A stretch of 64,000 nucleotides of DNA from Flavobacterium sp. 1 (lineage in GTDB: Bacteria; Bacteroidota; Bacteroidia; Flavobacteriales; Flavobacteriaceae): NCBI RefSeq assembly GCF_002797935.1, contig NZ_PGER01000001.1, forward strand, positions 4,340,001 to 4,404,000. Reading direction: 5' to 3'. A program made the position numbers and the translations under genes. Position 1 is the stretch's first letter, and the number at the start of each line of letters is the position of its first letter. The notes under the pieces were generated by a model that saw only the letters and a program-made list of their open reading frames with translations, made no database searches and had not been told where the DNA came from. Positions 16,255-25,019 of this stretch are shown piece by piece.

Positions 16255-18186
16255 TTATGATCTTTGTTGCATTTGTTTGAATTCCAATATGATAAATTCA
16301 GCAGGTCTGGAAGGAGCATATCCAATCTTTACAATCATTCTGCCGTCCAAAATATCTTGTGCTGACATAGTTTCGTTTAGACCAACCTGAACAAAAAAAG
16401 CATGTTCCGCTTTGGCACCAGCCAATGCACCATCGTTCCAAAGTGTGGTTAGGTAATTGTCCAGCATTCCTTTTACGCTTGCCCATGTTTGGGCTACGTT
16501 TGGTTCAAAAACAAATTGATTGCAGGCTTTTTTTGCCGATTCTTCTATCATATTTGCCAATCGGCGAACATTGATATATTTCCAATCGTTGTTGTTTCCG
16601 GCTAGTGTTCTTCCCCCCCAAACTATAAATCCTTTGCCGGTGAATTTCCGAATGGCATTGATGGATTTTCCAGTTTCATGGATGTTCATATCTTCTTGAT
16701 CGGTGTCATTAATATCAGCAGTTAATCCAATAATGCCACTAACACTAACATTTGCAGGAGATTTCCAAACGCCTCTAGAAGCATCTGTTTGAGCATAAAT
16801 ACCAACCATAGCTCCTGATGGAGGAACGGTATTCATAGTTTGAGAAAGTTTGGCTACTATTGCTGAATAAATAGGAATACTTGATGTTAAGCTGTTTTCG
16901 TCTTCAGCAACGTACTTTTCAGTTGATTGACTCAAGCCATCTATTGCTGTTATAATTGCTGTATGAAGTTTGTTCAATTGTGCTTTGATTTTTGCGTAAT
17001 CAGCCGCAATATCCGTTGTGTCCGGATCTGAGGTTAATAACTTTAAATACAAATTAGTTTGTGCAGGAACTTTTGTTTCGGAAGGTTTGAAATCAACAGC
17101 GCCTTCTTTCCAAGGAATGTCATCAAAAGCATTCTTTATTCCAGGGGTACTATATTGTACTATATATGTTGCTGTAGTTACAAGATAACGGGATTCAAAA
17201 TCAACTAATTTTTGCGCAAACGGGCGTAATAATATAGGAATAGAATTATTTAAATAGTTTTTCAATCCTGTGTTCCCTAATGTACTGGGTTTGCCGTAAA
17301 TTTTTAGTAAGTTCCAAATATTTCCTACAAATGTGCCTACATGTCCAAGGGTTGTTACGGTATCAACCTTTAGATTGACAGTTTTAGCAACACTCCATTT
17401 TTTTAACAAACCTGTAGTATCATTATAGACATCATTGTATAAAGAGCTAAAGCCATCAATCAACGGTTTGATTTTGGCATCGGATGAGTATATTGTTCCA
17501 AAATCTACTTTGCCACTAGCTGTTCCGTTTATATCATTAAATCTATAAGTGTATGGAAAAGCAGTTTTCAAATAAGGGTAATAAGAAGATCCGTATTTCA
17601 TGTTTTGATTGCCAACATTGTCTCTAAAAGCACTGCTGTCTGCAATAAGGCTTGTTTCTTGTTTGACATCCATAACTGTAAATCGATCCATTAATTTAGC
17701 ACATTGAGCTAAAGCTTTTTGTTGTACTAATCCCAACAAAACAGCACTTAAATTCACAGCATCCGGAAATAATATCAAAGTTGGTTCATCGAATTTTTCT
17801 AATTTTTCTATACCAGTTTCAAAAACACCATTGCTGTTGATTGTTGCCGTATAATCGCCTATAGAAACGATATAGCAAACACCGCCTCCATTAGTGTAAA
17901 AAAGGCGAATGCTGTTATAGAGTTTAAAGAGACTTTCGGTAACAGTACTATTGTCTGTTGGAACTAAGTTTGAGTCTAATTCGACCACAACGGCTTTAGG
18001 CAACGGAGCTCCTCCAAAAATTTGTTGAAACTCCATAAAGGAAGAAATCCGAACAGGAACTGTGGGTCCTTTTTCTGTATAACCCACAAATGCAGGTATG
18101 GCAGTTGCTACTTGAGCAATTGAAGGCGGAAATGCATCAATCTCATTGATATATACTCCAGGTGTTTTAAGAGAACTTACATTCAT
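16255..18186 (-). CDS. eCIS contractile sheath protein (Pvc2-like)
   Basis: This 643-aa protein is the sheath subunit that contracts and drives the tube. The N-terminus 'LKTPGVYINEIDAFPPSIAQ' followed by 'VATAIPAFVGYTEKGP' is the classic phage-tail-sheath start. The conserved C-terminal domain has 'GFIVWGGRTLAGNNNDWKYI', 'NVRRLANMIEESAKKACNQF', 'FEPNVAQTWASVKGMLDNYL' and 'IVKIGYAPSRPAEFIILEFK'. The central part (about 130-430) is a large variable surface domain. Only one sheath gene is present, against three in PVC/Afp, so sheath and any baseplate-proximal sheath ring must come from the same gene unless others lie outside the window. Confidence 0.95.
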   Translation of the reverse strand: MNVSSLKTPGVYINEIDAFPPSIAQVATAIPAFVGYTEKGPTVPVRISSFMEFQQIFGGAPLPKAVVVELDSNLVPTDNSTVTESLFKLYNSIRLFYTNGGGVCYIVSIGDYTATINSNGVFETGIEKLEKFDEPTLILFPDAVNLSAVLLGLVQQKALAQCAKLMDRFTVMDVKQETSLIADSSAFRDNVGNQNMKYGSSYYPYLKTAFPYTYRFNDINGTASGKVDFGTIYSSDAKIKPLIDGFSSLYNDVYNDTTGLLKKWSVAKTVNLKVDTVTTLGHVGTFVGNIWNLLKIYGKPSTLGNTGLKNYLNNSIPILLRPFAQKLVDFESRYLVTTATYIVQYSTPGIKNAFDDIPWKEGAVDFKPSETKVPAQTNLYLKLLTSDPDTTDIAADYAKIKAQLNKLHTAIITAIDGLSQSTEKYVAEDENSLTSSIPIYSAIVAKLSQTMNTVPPSGAMVGIYAQTDASRGVWKSPANVSVSGIIGLTADINDTDQEDMNIHETGKSINAIRKFTGKGFIVWGGRTLAGNNNDWKYINVRRLANMIEESAKKACNQFVFEPNVAQTWASVKGMLDNYLTTLWNDGALAGAKAEHAFFVQVGLNETMSAQDILDGRMIVKIGYAPSRPAEFIILEFKQMQQRS

Positions 18187-18225
18187 GACATTTTTTTTTA
18201 TGGTTATATATTATTGTTTTTTAGC

Positions 18226-18885
18226 TTAAATCGTTTCTATAAGGCCAATTGTGTTGTTTTTGTCATTTTCCCAAAGGTTAATTTTAACTTCTTTGATTAC
18301 TTCATCCTTAATGATTGTATCTATCTGTACAGGGTACAATCTCATTTTAAATAAAATAGAAGGCATATATTTTGATCCCAGATAAGACCACATTTGATTT
18401 AACTGTTCCATAGTTAAGCTTGTGATTTCAAAAGTTATTTTGGAATAGTTCAGTTTCTCGGCTTCCGTTTTTGACATAAAACCTGGGTAATATATCAGTT
18501 CAGTATCATCACTTTTGTAATAAAAAGTGCTGTTTTGCTGGAAGTAGTTTATGAGTAAATTCAGTTTTTCAATACCCGCCAAATACAAATCGGATTCCTC
18601 AACATAAGAACTAAATAAGATTGAAAAAATAAGATGCTGCGTTGGGTTTTTATATCTCGAAATGTTGACTTTATGGTCTGCCTCTTTTAGATAAACAGAT
18701 TGATTTTTAAGAGTTCTGTCTTCTTCAATATTTACTATTGATAAAATAAGTGGAGATTTTGTCAAATTTAATTTGGAAGTATCTTCCAGTGTAGCTATGT
18801 TGGCAATAGCAATATCCAAGGAATTTGAATTAGGCTCTGATTTTATTTTCAAGACTAGATTAGAAAAAATTTTGGATATATTCAT
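18226..18885 (-). CDS. Pvc16-like terminator/cap protein (DUF4255)
   Basis: This 219-aa protein is the first gene of the eCIS operon. DUF4255/Pvc16_N proteins cap the distal end of sheath and tube. Visible family features are 'SPLILSIVNIEEDRTLKNQS', then 'NPTQHLIFSILFSSYVEESD', 'YLAGIEKLNLLINYFQQNST', 'EAEKLNYSKITFEITSLTME' and 'QLNQMWSYLGSKYMPSILFK', which is the typical series including the L-x-x-M/L-W-x-x-L motif. It is 39 bp upstream of the sheath gene, and a candidate promoter is at 18921-18947. Confidence 0.9.
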   Translation of the reverse strand: MNISKIFSNLVLKIKSEPNSNSLDIAIANIATLEDTSKLNLTKSPLILSIVNIEEDRTLKNQSVYLKEADHKVNISRYKNPTQHLIFSILFSSYVEESDLYLAGIEKLNLLINYFQQNSTFYYKSDDTELIYYPGFMSKTEAEKLNYSKITFEITSLTMEQLNQMWSYLGSKYMPSILFKMRLYPVQIDTIIKDEVIKEVKINLWENDKNNTIGLIETI

Positions 18886-18920
18886 GGTTTTAAAATTTGT
18901 AACTAATTGAAAAAGAGGAT

Positions 18921-18947
18921 CAAACCTACAAATATTTTAAAAGTCAA
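18921..18947 (-). promoter_or_regulatory. Candidate promoter of the eCIS operon
   Basis: On the minus strand there is a TTG (18947-18945), 16 bp, then TAGGTTTG (18928-18921), matching the Bacteroidota TAnnTTTG -7 element. It lies 36 bp upstream of the first ATG. No comparable motif is obvious inside the operon. The spacing is at the short end of the usual range. Confidence 0.5.
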
Positions 18948-19088
18948 GTGTGCGTAGAAATACCTGTTTTTTAAATGTAAATAACTAATTGCTAGTGATT
19001 TAAATATTTTTATTTTCTTTCCTTTTTGAAAGTAAATAATTGTCTTGGGTATTCAAATACAGTAAAATATAACTTTAACGGGCGCTCA

Positions 19089-19120
19089 TTGCCTTTTTAT
19101 TTTAAAATTTCTTACTTTCG
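19089..19120 (+). promoter_or_regulatory. Candidate promoter of ileS
   Basis: A TTG at 19089-19091, 21 bp, then TACTTTCG at 19113-19120 (TAnnTTTG with one mismatch), 25 bp before the ATG. It is divergent from the eCIS promoter; the 259-bp gap between the operons is AT-rich with no other gene. Confidence 0.5.
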
Positions 19121-19144
19121 CACCTCGATTAAGAAAAGGATAAA

Positions 19145-22100
19145 ATGAGCACAAAATTTACTGAATACAAAGGACTTGACTTGCCAACAGTGGCGTCAGA
19201 AGTGCTGGATTTTTGGAAGAAAGAAAATATATTTGAAAAGAGCGTAACCACCCGCGAAGGAGCTGAACCGTTTGTGTTTTTTGAAGGGCCGCCTTCGGCA
19301 AATGGATTGCCTGGAATTCACCACGTAATGGCGCGTGCGATTAAAGATATTTTTTGCAGATATAAAACTCAAAAAGGATTTCAAGTAAAGCGTAAAGCAG
19401 GTTGGGATACGCATGGTTTGCCTGTTGAATTAGGTACTGAGAAAGAACTTGGAATTACCAAAGAAGATATAGGAAAAAAAATAACCGTAGAAGAGTATAA
19501 CGAAGCGTGTAAGAAAACCGTAATGCGTTATACCGATGTATGGAACGACCTGACCGAAAAAATGGGATATTGGGTTGATATGGAAGATCCGTATGTGACT
19601 TATAAATCCAAATATATGGAATCGGTTTGGTGGCTGCTAAAACAAATCTACAACAAGGATTTGATGTACAAAGGCTATACCATTCAGCCGTATTCTCCAA
19701 AAGCTGGGACAGGTTTGAGTTCGCACGAAGTGAACCAGCCGGGAAGTTACAGAGACGTAACTGATACGACAGTTGTGGCTCAGTTCAAAGTATTAGAAGA
19801 TCAAAAAGAATTGGTTTTTAACACTTTTTATGATTACATCAGTTCCAATAATTTGAAACATTATAAGTTAGAAAGACTGGATCTGGATGAAATTCATTTC
19901 TTGGCTTGGACGACTACGCCTTGGACTTTACCGAGTAATACTGCATTGACCGTTGGCCCTAGAATTGACTATGTTCTGGTAAAAACGTTCAATCAATATA
20001 CTTTCCGTCCATCAAACGTGATTTTGGCAAAAAATCTCGTTGGTAAACAATTTGGAAAAGGATTTTTTGAAAGCAACGAATCATCGGATTTTGAAAATTT
20101 CAAAGAAGGAGACAAAAAAACACCATTTCACATACTTGCCGAATGTAAAGGAGCTGATTTAGTCGGAATCCGTTACGAGCAATTATTGCCATTTGCATTG
20201 CCATATCAAAATCCAGAAAATGCTTTTAGAGTAATTTCAGGAGATTTTGTGACAACTGAAGATGGAACAGGAATTGTGCATACAGCTCCTACTTTTGGTG
20301 CCGATGATGCCAAAGTTGCCAAAGAAGCTACTCCAGAGGTACCACCAATGTTAGTTTTAGATGAAAACGGAACTCCAGTTCCATTAGTAAATCTGCAGGG
20401 AAAATTTATTGACGGATTAGGAAGTTACTCTGGAAAATATGTTAAAAATGAATATTATACAGCTGTAGATGGAGATGCGCCTGAACGATCTGTTGATGTT
20501 GAAATCGCTATTCAATTAAAAGAAGAAAATAAAGCATTCAAAGTAGAGAAATATGTACACAGTTACCCACATTGCTGGAGAACTGATACGCCAATCTTAT
20601 ATTATCCTTTGGATTCGTGGTTTATAAAAATTACTGAGGTTAGAGATAGAATGTTCGATTTGAACGAAACCATCAATTGGAAACCAAAAGCAACCGGAGA
20701 AGGACGTTTCGGGAATTGGCTGAAAAATGCTAACGACTGGAATTTATCGCGCTCTCGTTTTTGGGGAATCCCATTGCCAATTTGGAGAAACGAAGAAGGA
20801 ACAGAAGAAATACTGATAGGTTCTGTTGAAGAATTATACAACGAAATTGAAAAATCAATTGTTGCAGGTTTCCAAAAAGAAAATCCTTTCAAAGGTTTTG
20901 AAATTGGAAATATGGACGAATCAAACTATGATTTAATCGATTTGCATAAAAATGTAGTAGATCAGATTACTTTGGTTTCCGCTTCTGGAAAACCAATGAA
21001 ACGCGAATCTGATTTGATAGACGTTTGGTTTGATTCTGGAGCAATGCCTTATGCACAATGGCATTATCCTTTTGAAAACAAAGATAAAATAGACGAAAAC
21101 AAAGATTTTCCGGCAAATTTCATTGCCGAAGGAGTAGACCAGACACGTGGCTGGTTTTATACTTTGCACGCTATTGGAACTTTGGTTTTTGATAAAATAG
21201 CCTATAAAAATGTAGTGTCAAACGGTTTGGTCTTAGATAAAAATGGACAAAAAATGTCCAAGCGTTTGGGTAATGCAGCCGATCCTTTTGAAACTTTAAA
21301 AGAATATGGACCTGATGCTACACGCTGGTACATGATCTCAAACGCAAATCCTTGGGATAACTTAAAATTCGATTTAGAAGGAATTGCTGAGGTGCGCCGT
21401 AAGTTCTTCGGAACGTTATATAACACTTATTCGTTCTTTAGCTTATATGCTAATATTGATGGTTTTAAATACTCAGAAGCTGAAATTCCTATAAACGAAA
21501 GACCAGAAATCGACCAATGGATTATATCCGAATTGAATACATTAATTGCTGAAGTTGATGGATTCTATGATGATTATGAACCAACAAAAGCGGCCCGTGC
21601 GATATCTGAATTTGTACAGGAAAATCTAAGTAACTGGTACGTTCGTTTGTGCCGCCGCCGTTTCTGGAAGGGAGAATATGCACAAGATAAAATTGCAGCT
21701 TATCAAACGCTTTATACATGTTTATTAACAGTCAGTAAATTAAGTGCGCCTATAGCACCGTTCTTTATGGATGCCCTTTATAGAGACCTGACAAAAGCAG
21801 CAGAAACAGAAAATTTTGGGTCAGTACATTTAGCTCAGTTCCCTGTTTCAGTTGAAAAGTATGTTAATAAAATGTTAGAGAGCAAAATGCAGAAAGCGCA
21901 GACGATTTCTTCTCTTGTTTTATCATTACGCAAAAAAGAGATGATTAAGGTGCGTCAGCCGCTTCAAAAGGTAATGATTCCAGTACTTGACGAGAATCAG
22001 AGGCTTGAAATTGAAGCCGTTTCCGACCTGATAAAGGCAGAGGTAAACGTGAAAGAAATCGTACTTTTAGATGATGCTTCAGGTATTTTGATTAAACAGA

Positions 22101-22612
22101 TTAAACCGAATTTCAAAGCTTTAGGTCCGCGTTTCGGAAAAGATATGGGATTGATTTCCAAAGAGATACAAAATTTGTCTGCAGAACAAATCTCACAATT
22201 TGATAAAGAAGGCACGCTATCGGTTGTAATTGCTGGAAATAGTGTAATTTTATCACTGGAAGATGTAGAAATATCGTCGCAGGACATCGAAGGATGGCTG
22301 GTTGCCAATTCAAACGGAATAACAGTTGCATTAGATATTATAATTTCTCCCGAGCTAAAACAAGAAGGAATTGCAAGGGAATTGGTGAACAGGATTCAAA
22401 ATATCAGGAAAGATGCCGGATTTGAAGTGACAGATAAAATTAAAGTACATTTGCAAAAGAATGATACTTTGGAAACAGCAGCAAAAGCCAACGAAGACTA
22501 TATCAAATCGGAAACTTTGACAGAAGTGCTTGTTTTTGAGGAAATTATAGAGAATGGCACGGAAATTGACTTTGATGGAATAACAACAAGTATAATAATT
22601 ACAAAAAATTAG
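19145..22612 (+). CDS. ileS: Isoleucyl-tRNA synthetase
   Basis: This 1,155-aa class I synthetase attaches isoleucine to tRNA-Ile in the cytosol. The HIGH-type motif is in 'FEGPPSANGLPGIHHVMARA' (about 46-65) and KMSKR is at 703-707. The editing (CP1) domain has 'WTTTPWTLPSNTALTVGP' at about 255-272 and 'GDGTGIVHTAPTFGADD'-type sequence ('TEDGTGIVHTAPTFGADDAK'). The C-terminal extension is long, as in the eukaryote-like form common in Bacteroidota, and it lacks the C-terminal four-cysteine zinc finger of E. coli IleS. It is followed after 4 bp by the DksA-like gene and then lspA, a common flavobacterial order. Confidence 0.98.
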   Translation: MSTKFTEYKGLDLPTVASEVLDFWKKENIFEKSVTTREGAEPFVFFEGPPSANGLPGIHHVMARAIKDIFCRYKTQKGFQVKRKAGWDTHGLPVELGTEKELGITKEDIGKKITVEEYNEACKKTVMRYTDVWNDLTEKMGYWVDMEDPYVTYKSKYMESVWWLLKQIYNKDLMYKGYTIQPYSPKAGTGLSSHEVNQPGSYRDVTDTTVVAQFKVLEDQKELVFNTFYDYISSNNLKHYKLERLDLDEIHFLAWTTTPWTLPSNTALTVGPRIDYVLVKTFNQYTFRPSNVILAKNLVGKQFGKGFFESNESSDFENFKEGDKKTPFHILAECKGADLVGIRYEQLLPFALPYQNPENAFRVISGDFVTTEDGTGIVHTAPTFGADDAKVAKEATPEVPPMLVLDENGTPVPLVNLQGKFIDGLGSYSGKYVKNEYYTAVDGDAPERSVDVEIAIQLKEENKAFKVEKYVHSYPHCWRTDTPILYYPLDSWFIKITEVRDRMFDLNETINWKPKATGEGRFGNWLKNANDWNLSRSRFWGIPLPIWRNEEGTEEILIGSVEELYNEIEKSIVAGFQKENPFKGFEIGNMDESNYDLIDLHKNVVDQITLVSASGKPMKRESDLIDVWFDSGAMPYAQWHYPFENKDKIDENKDFPANFIAEGVDQTRGWFYTLHAIGTLVFDKIAYKNVVSNGLVLDKNGQKMSKRLGNAADPFETLKEYGPDATRWYMISNANPWDNLKFDLEGIAEVRRKFFGTLYNTYSFFSLYANIDGFKYSEAEIPINERPEIDQWIISELNTLIAEVDGFYDDYEPTKAARAISEFVQENLSNWYVRLCRRRFWKGEYAQDKIAAYQTLYTCLLTVSKLSAPIAPFFMDALYRDLTKAAETENFGSVHLAQFPVSVEKYVNKMLESKMQKAQTISSLVLSLRKKEMIKVRQPLQKVMIPVLDENQRLEIEAVSDLIKAEVNVKEIVLLDDASGILIKQIKPNFKALGPRFGKDMGLISKEIQNLSAEQISQFDKEGTLSVVIAGNSVILSLEDVEISSQDIEGWLVANSNGITVALDIIISPELKQEGIARELVNRIQNIRKDAGFEVTDKIKVHLQKNDTLETAAKANEDYIKSETLTEVLVFEEIIENGTEIDFDGITTSIIITKN

Positions 22613-22616
22613 TATT

Positions 22617-22997
22617 ATGGTAGATGAAGTTGCAAGATACTCTGACGCTGATTTAGCAGAGTTTAAGGAAATCATTCAGAATAAAATCGTAAAGGCTCAA
22701 GCCGATTTAGATTTGATTAAGAGCGCCTATATGAATGACCTTAACAACGGTACGGATGATACATCTCCCACGTTTAAAGCATTTGAAGAAGGCAGCGAAA
22801 TCATGTCAAAAGAAGCAAACTCACAGCTTGCAATTCGTCAGGAAAAGTTTATACGAGATTTGAAGAGTGCATTATTTAGAGTAGAAAATAAAACGTACGG
22901 TGTTTGTAGAATTACCGGAAAATTAATTGGAAAAGAAAGACTAAAAATTGTTCCTCATGCCACAATGAGCATTGAGGCAAAAAATCTTCAGAGATAA
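22617..22997 (+). CDS. TraR/DksA-family protein with degenerate zinc finger
   Basis: At 126 aa this is a coiled-coil plus finger-like protein of the DksA/TraR family, which bind the RNA polymerase secondary channel. The N-terminal helix ('DADLAEFKEIIQNKIVKAQA') leads to a conserved acidic turn ('NDLNNGTDDTSPTF') and a C-terminal 'RVENKTYGVCRITGKLIGKE'. Only one cysteine of the usual four is present, so zinc binding is doubtful; this reduced form is what I know from flavobacteria. It lies 4 bp after ileS and is followed by a terminator hairpin. Confidence 0.88.
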   Translation: MVDEVARYSDADLAEFKEIIQNKIVKAQADLDLIKSAYMNDLNNGTDDTSPTFKAFEEGSEIMSKEANSQLAIRQEKFIRDLKSALFRVENKTYGVCRITGKLIGKERLKIVPHATMSIEAKNLQR

Positions 22998-23018
22998 AAG
23001 TCTTTATGCCACAATAAT

Positions 23019-23047
23019 TAACGCTCCTTTAGGAGCGTTTTTTTTTC
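23019..23047 (+). terminator. Rho-independent terminator after the ileS pair
   Basis: AACGCTCC-TTT-AGGAGCGTT hairpin followed by a run of T residues. It separates the DksA-like gene from lspA, which begins 38 bp later. Confidence 0.85.
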
Positions 23048-23084
23048 TTAATTTATTACTTTTACGCCGTTAAAAATTTTAGAG

Positions 23085-23690
23085 ATGTCATTAGTCAAAG
23101 CATATTTTCTTATTGTTCTTATATTGTTGGTAGATCAGGTGTCTAAAATTTATGTAAAAACAAATTTTATTTTAGGAGAAGAGGTTCATGTATTCAATTG
23201 GTTTCAAATTCATTTTATCGAAAATGAAGGGATGGCCTGGGGAACAAAAATACCTGGAGAATACGGAAAATTAATCTTAACGGTTTTTAGACTTTTTGCC
23301 GTAACAGGAATTGGTTACTGGCTGTGGGATGCTGTAGAAAGAAAGAAAAGTTCCAATTATCTTATTGTTGCTATTGCCCTGATATTTGCAGGTGCATTAG
23401 GAAATATAATTGATTCTGTATTTTATGGAGTCATATTCGATAACAGCCACCAGCAGTTAGCCACTCTATTTTCAGATAACCCTTATGGAACCTGGCTAAA
23501 CGGACAGGTAGTAGATATGTTTTACTTTCCTTTTGTAAGAGATTATCCAATGCCGGAATGGATTCCTTATTTTGGCGGACGCAATTTTACTTTTTTCAAT
23601 GCCATTTTCAATATTGCCGATGTGGCTATTTCAACAGGTGTTGGAATTTTAATAGTATTTAATAAAAAAGCATTTCATAAGAATCATTAA
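23085..23690 (+). CDS. lspA: Lipoprotein signal peptidase
   Basis: This 201-aa inner-membrane aspartic protease removes signal peptides from prolipoproteins. Four hydrophobic segments are visible. The catalytic aspartates are in 'GALGNIIDSVFYG' (about 104-116) and 'FNIADVAISTGVGI' (about 178-191). The N-terminal 'LLVDQVSKIYVK' and 'NEGMAWG' (the N-x-G-x-A/M motif) are family landmarks. It is longer than E. coli LspA because of a loop between the two aspartates, common in Bacteroidota. It follows the terminator after the DksA-like gene. Confidence 0.96.
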   Translation: MSLVKAYFLIVLILLVDQVSKIYVKTNFILGEEVHVFNWFQIHFIENEGMAWGTKIPGEYGKLILTVFRLFAVTGIGYWLWDAVERKKSSNYLIVAIALIFAGALGNIIDSVFYGVIFDNSHQQLATLFSDNPYGTWLNGQVVDMFYFPFVRDYPMPEWIPYFGGRNFTFFNAIFNIADVAISTGVGILIVFNKKAFHKNH

Positions 23691-23722
23691 TATTTTGTCT
23701 CCATTTCTTTCAAAGAGGATTT

Positions 23723-23841
23723 GGGCAAGACCACATTAAAACAAGGGGCAAACTCAGCATATCGCTTAGTCGCCCCTTTTTTTAATGCGGTCGGGCTATA
23801 CGCGCTACGTTGGTAGCTTGCTTCTATCTCTCTTGCGGTCG
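23723..23841. repeat. Hairpin repeat, family 1, second copy
   Basis: GGGCAAGACC start, imperfect stem (GCATTAAAA.../CCACATTAAAACAAGGGGC with GCCCCTTTTTTTAATGCGG), then CGGGCTATACGCGC, 'AGCTTGCTTCTATCTCTCTT' and GCGGTCG. It has the same layout as 12152-12273: GGGC start, variable stem, constant CGGGCTAT tail, TTGCTC/TTCTATC box. It lies downstream of lspA. Confidence 0.75.
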
Positions 23842-23886
23842 TAAATCATGATAATTAGTTTCAAAAGGTATTTTTTAACCTTGCAA

Positions 23887-24066
23887 CCTGAGTTCGATTA
23901 TTCAATAATTTGTTATTTATTGGATATCCTGCAAGGTTTTTTCAACCTTGTAGGTATGAATACTAATGATAAGATACCTACAAGGTCTCGAAAAAGACCT
24001 TGCAGGAACATTAACTGATATAATTTATTTGTAAACAAGTTTTGTGCTGTATTAATCGAACTCAGG
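23887..24066. repeat. Nested palindromic (MITE-like) element
   Basis: Outer arms: CCTGAGTTCGATTA (from 23887) and its complement ending CTCAGG at 24066. Inner arms: 23927-23956 (TCCTGCAAGGTTTTTTCAAC...) and 23975-24007 (TACCTACAAGGTCTCG...), complementary over about 30 bp around an 18-bp loop. There is no ORF inside. With the repeat before it, it fills most of the 525-bp gene-free stretch 23691-24215; the remaining 24067-24215 is AT-rich with nothing recognised. Confidence 0.8.
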
Positions 24067-24215
24067 TTTGCAGGATATTTTTTTAACTTGAGTCAGATTG
24101 TTTCTTTATTTTTAATAATAGAAAAATGACCAAATCTTTCTGCGCCAAAATTTATTTCACTTTTTTTGGAAAAAATTAAAAGAGGCAAACCCATTACAGA
24201 CTGCCTCTTTTCGTT

Positions 24216-24410
24216 TTATTTATTATGGCCTGGAGCGTAATTTTTGGCGCTCTTTTGACCAGTTATTTTTTTAGCTTGTCCCGGAGGCAATGGTTTTGCT
24301 TTAGCAGTATTGTGACTTGTTCCAACGCTAACTGCACAGTTTGATAATGAAAGGCTGAATACTGCAGCTAAAAGGGTAGCCGTAAATCTTGGAGTTTTAA
24401 ACATTTTCAT
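24216..24410 (-). CDS. Small predicted lipoprotein, 64 aa
   Basis: The sequence has a basic start (MKMFKTPR), a hydrophobic stretch (FTATLLAAVFSLSLSN) and a lipobox-like LSNC with cysteine at 25, so it is likely lipidated after LspA cleavage. The mature part is 40 residues, rich in Lys, Ala, Pro and Gly: 'HNTAKAKPLPPGQAKKITG' and 'AKNYAPGHNK'. The PLPPGQAKK-x-x-G pattern is one I have seen in short flavobacterial lipoproteins of unknown role. Start at M1 or M3. It stands alone, 45 bp after the next minus-strand gene. Confidence 0.8.
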   Translation of the reverse strand: MKMFKTPRFTATLLAAVFSLSLSNCAVSVGTSHNTAKAKPLPPGQAKKITGQKSAKNYAPGHNK

Positions 24411-24455
24411 GATTTAATTGTAGATTATATACAAGGCAAAAGTACTGTTTATAAA

Positions 24456-25019
24456 TTAGAATTCATGAACTCCGCTCGGGCAAATGCAATAATCCAACAA
24501 TACATCAGTTTCAAAAACATCCGAAATGAGTGCTTCGGGTTCAAAAAAAGACAGCCCAATTTTAATGGTATCGGGTTTGCATTGAGAGAGGAATTTATCA
24601 TAAAAGCCTTTGCCGTAACCTACTCGGTTTCCTTTTTGGTCATAAGCCAAAAGCGGGATAAAAACGACTTCAATTTTTGTGGCAGGAACCTCAATGCCAT
24701 CAACAGGTTCGGGAATGTTGTGTTCGTTTTTCTTTATTTTAGTATTGTCAGTCAAAAGAAAATGAGTCATGTTTAGGGTCAGAAAATCACTTTTTGAAAT
24801 CACAATTTCTTTATCTTTTCCCGACAGGAGATGCAGTATAAACTCAGTATTGATTTCCTTTTGTTCTTCAATGGGCAAAAAAACATGAAAATAGGTCTTG
24901 TCCCAAATGGGAAGTTTCAGTATTTCATTGGCAATAGCTAGGCTTAAATTCTCAATTTCAGCAGTAGTAAGATTTTGTCTTAATACTTTATATTTCTGTC
25001 TTAATTCCTTTTTCAACAT
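24456..25019 (-). CDS. 5-formyltetrahydrofolate cyclo-ligase family protein
   Basis: This 187-aa enzyme converts 5-formyl-THF to 5,10-methenyl-THF with ATP. Family motifs are the N-terminal 'KKELRQKYKVLRQNLT' and the nucleotide/folate-binding C-terminal 'VEVVFIPLLAYDQKGNRVGY' running into 'GKGFYDKFLSQ'. It overlaps the end of the PLP decarboxylase gene by 32 bp, so the two are probably co-transcribed with translational coupling. Length is normal for the family. Confidence 0.95.
   Translation of the reverse strand: MLKKELRQKYKVLRQNLTTAEIENLSLAIANEILKLPIWDKTYFHVFLPIEEQKEINTEFILHLLSGKDKEIVISKSDFLTLNMTHFLLTDNTKIKKNEHNIPEPVDGIEVPATKIEVVFIPLLAYDQKGNRVGYGKGFYDKFLSQCKPDTIKIGLSFFEPEALISDVFETDVLLDYCICPSGVHEF

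Noticed and set aside
1..18950. Type VI secretion (T6SSiii) or a prophage tail as the identity of the contractile system
   Set aside because: There are no TssJLM-type membrane-complex, terminase, portal or capsid genes, while Pvc16, DUF5908, CIS tape-measure and eCIS-core proteins are specific to eCIS loci.
22617..22997. Loss of zinc-finger cysteines in the DksA-like protein as a sign of a broken gene
   Set aside because: The reading frame is intact and this reduced form is normal for flavobacterial family members.
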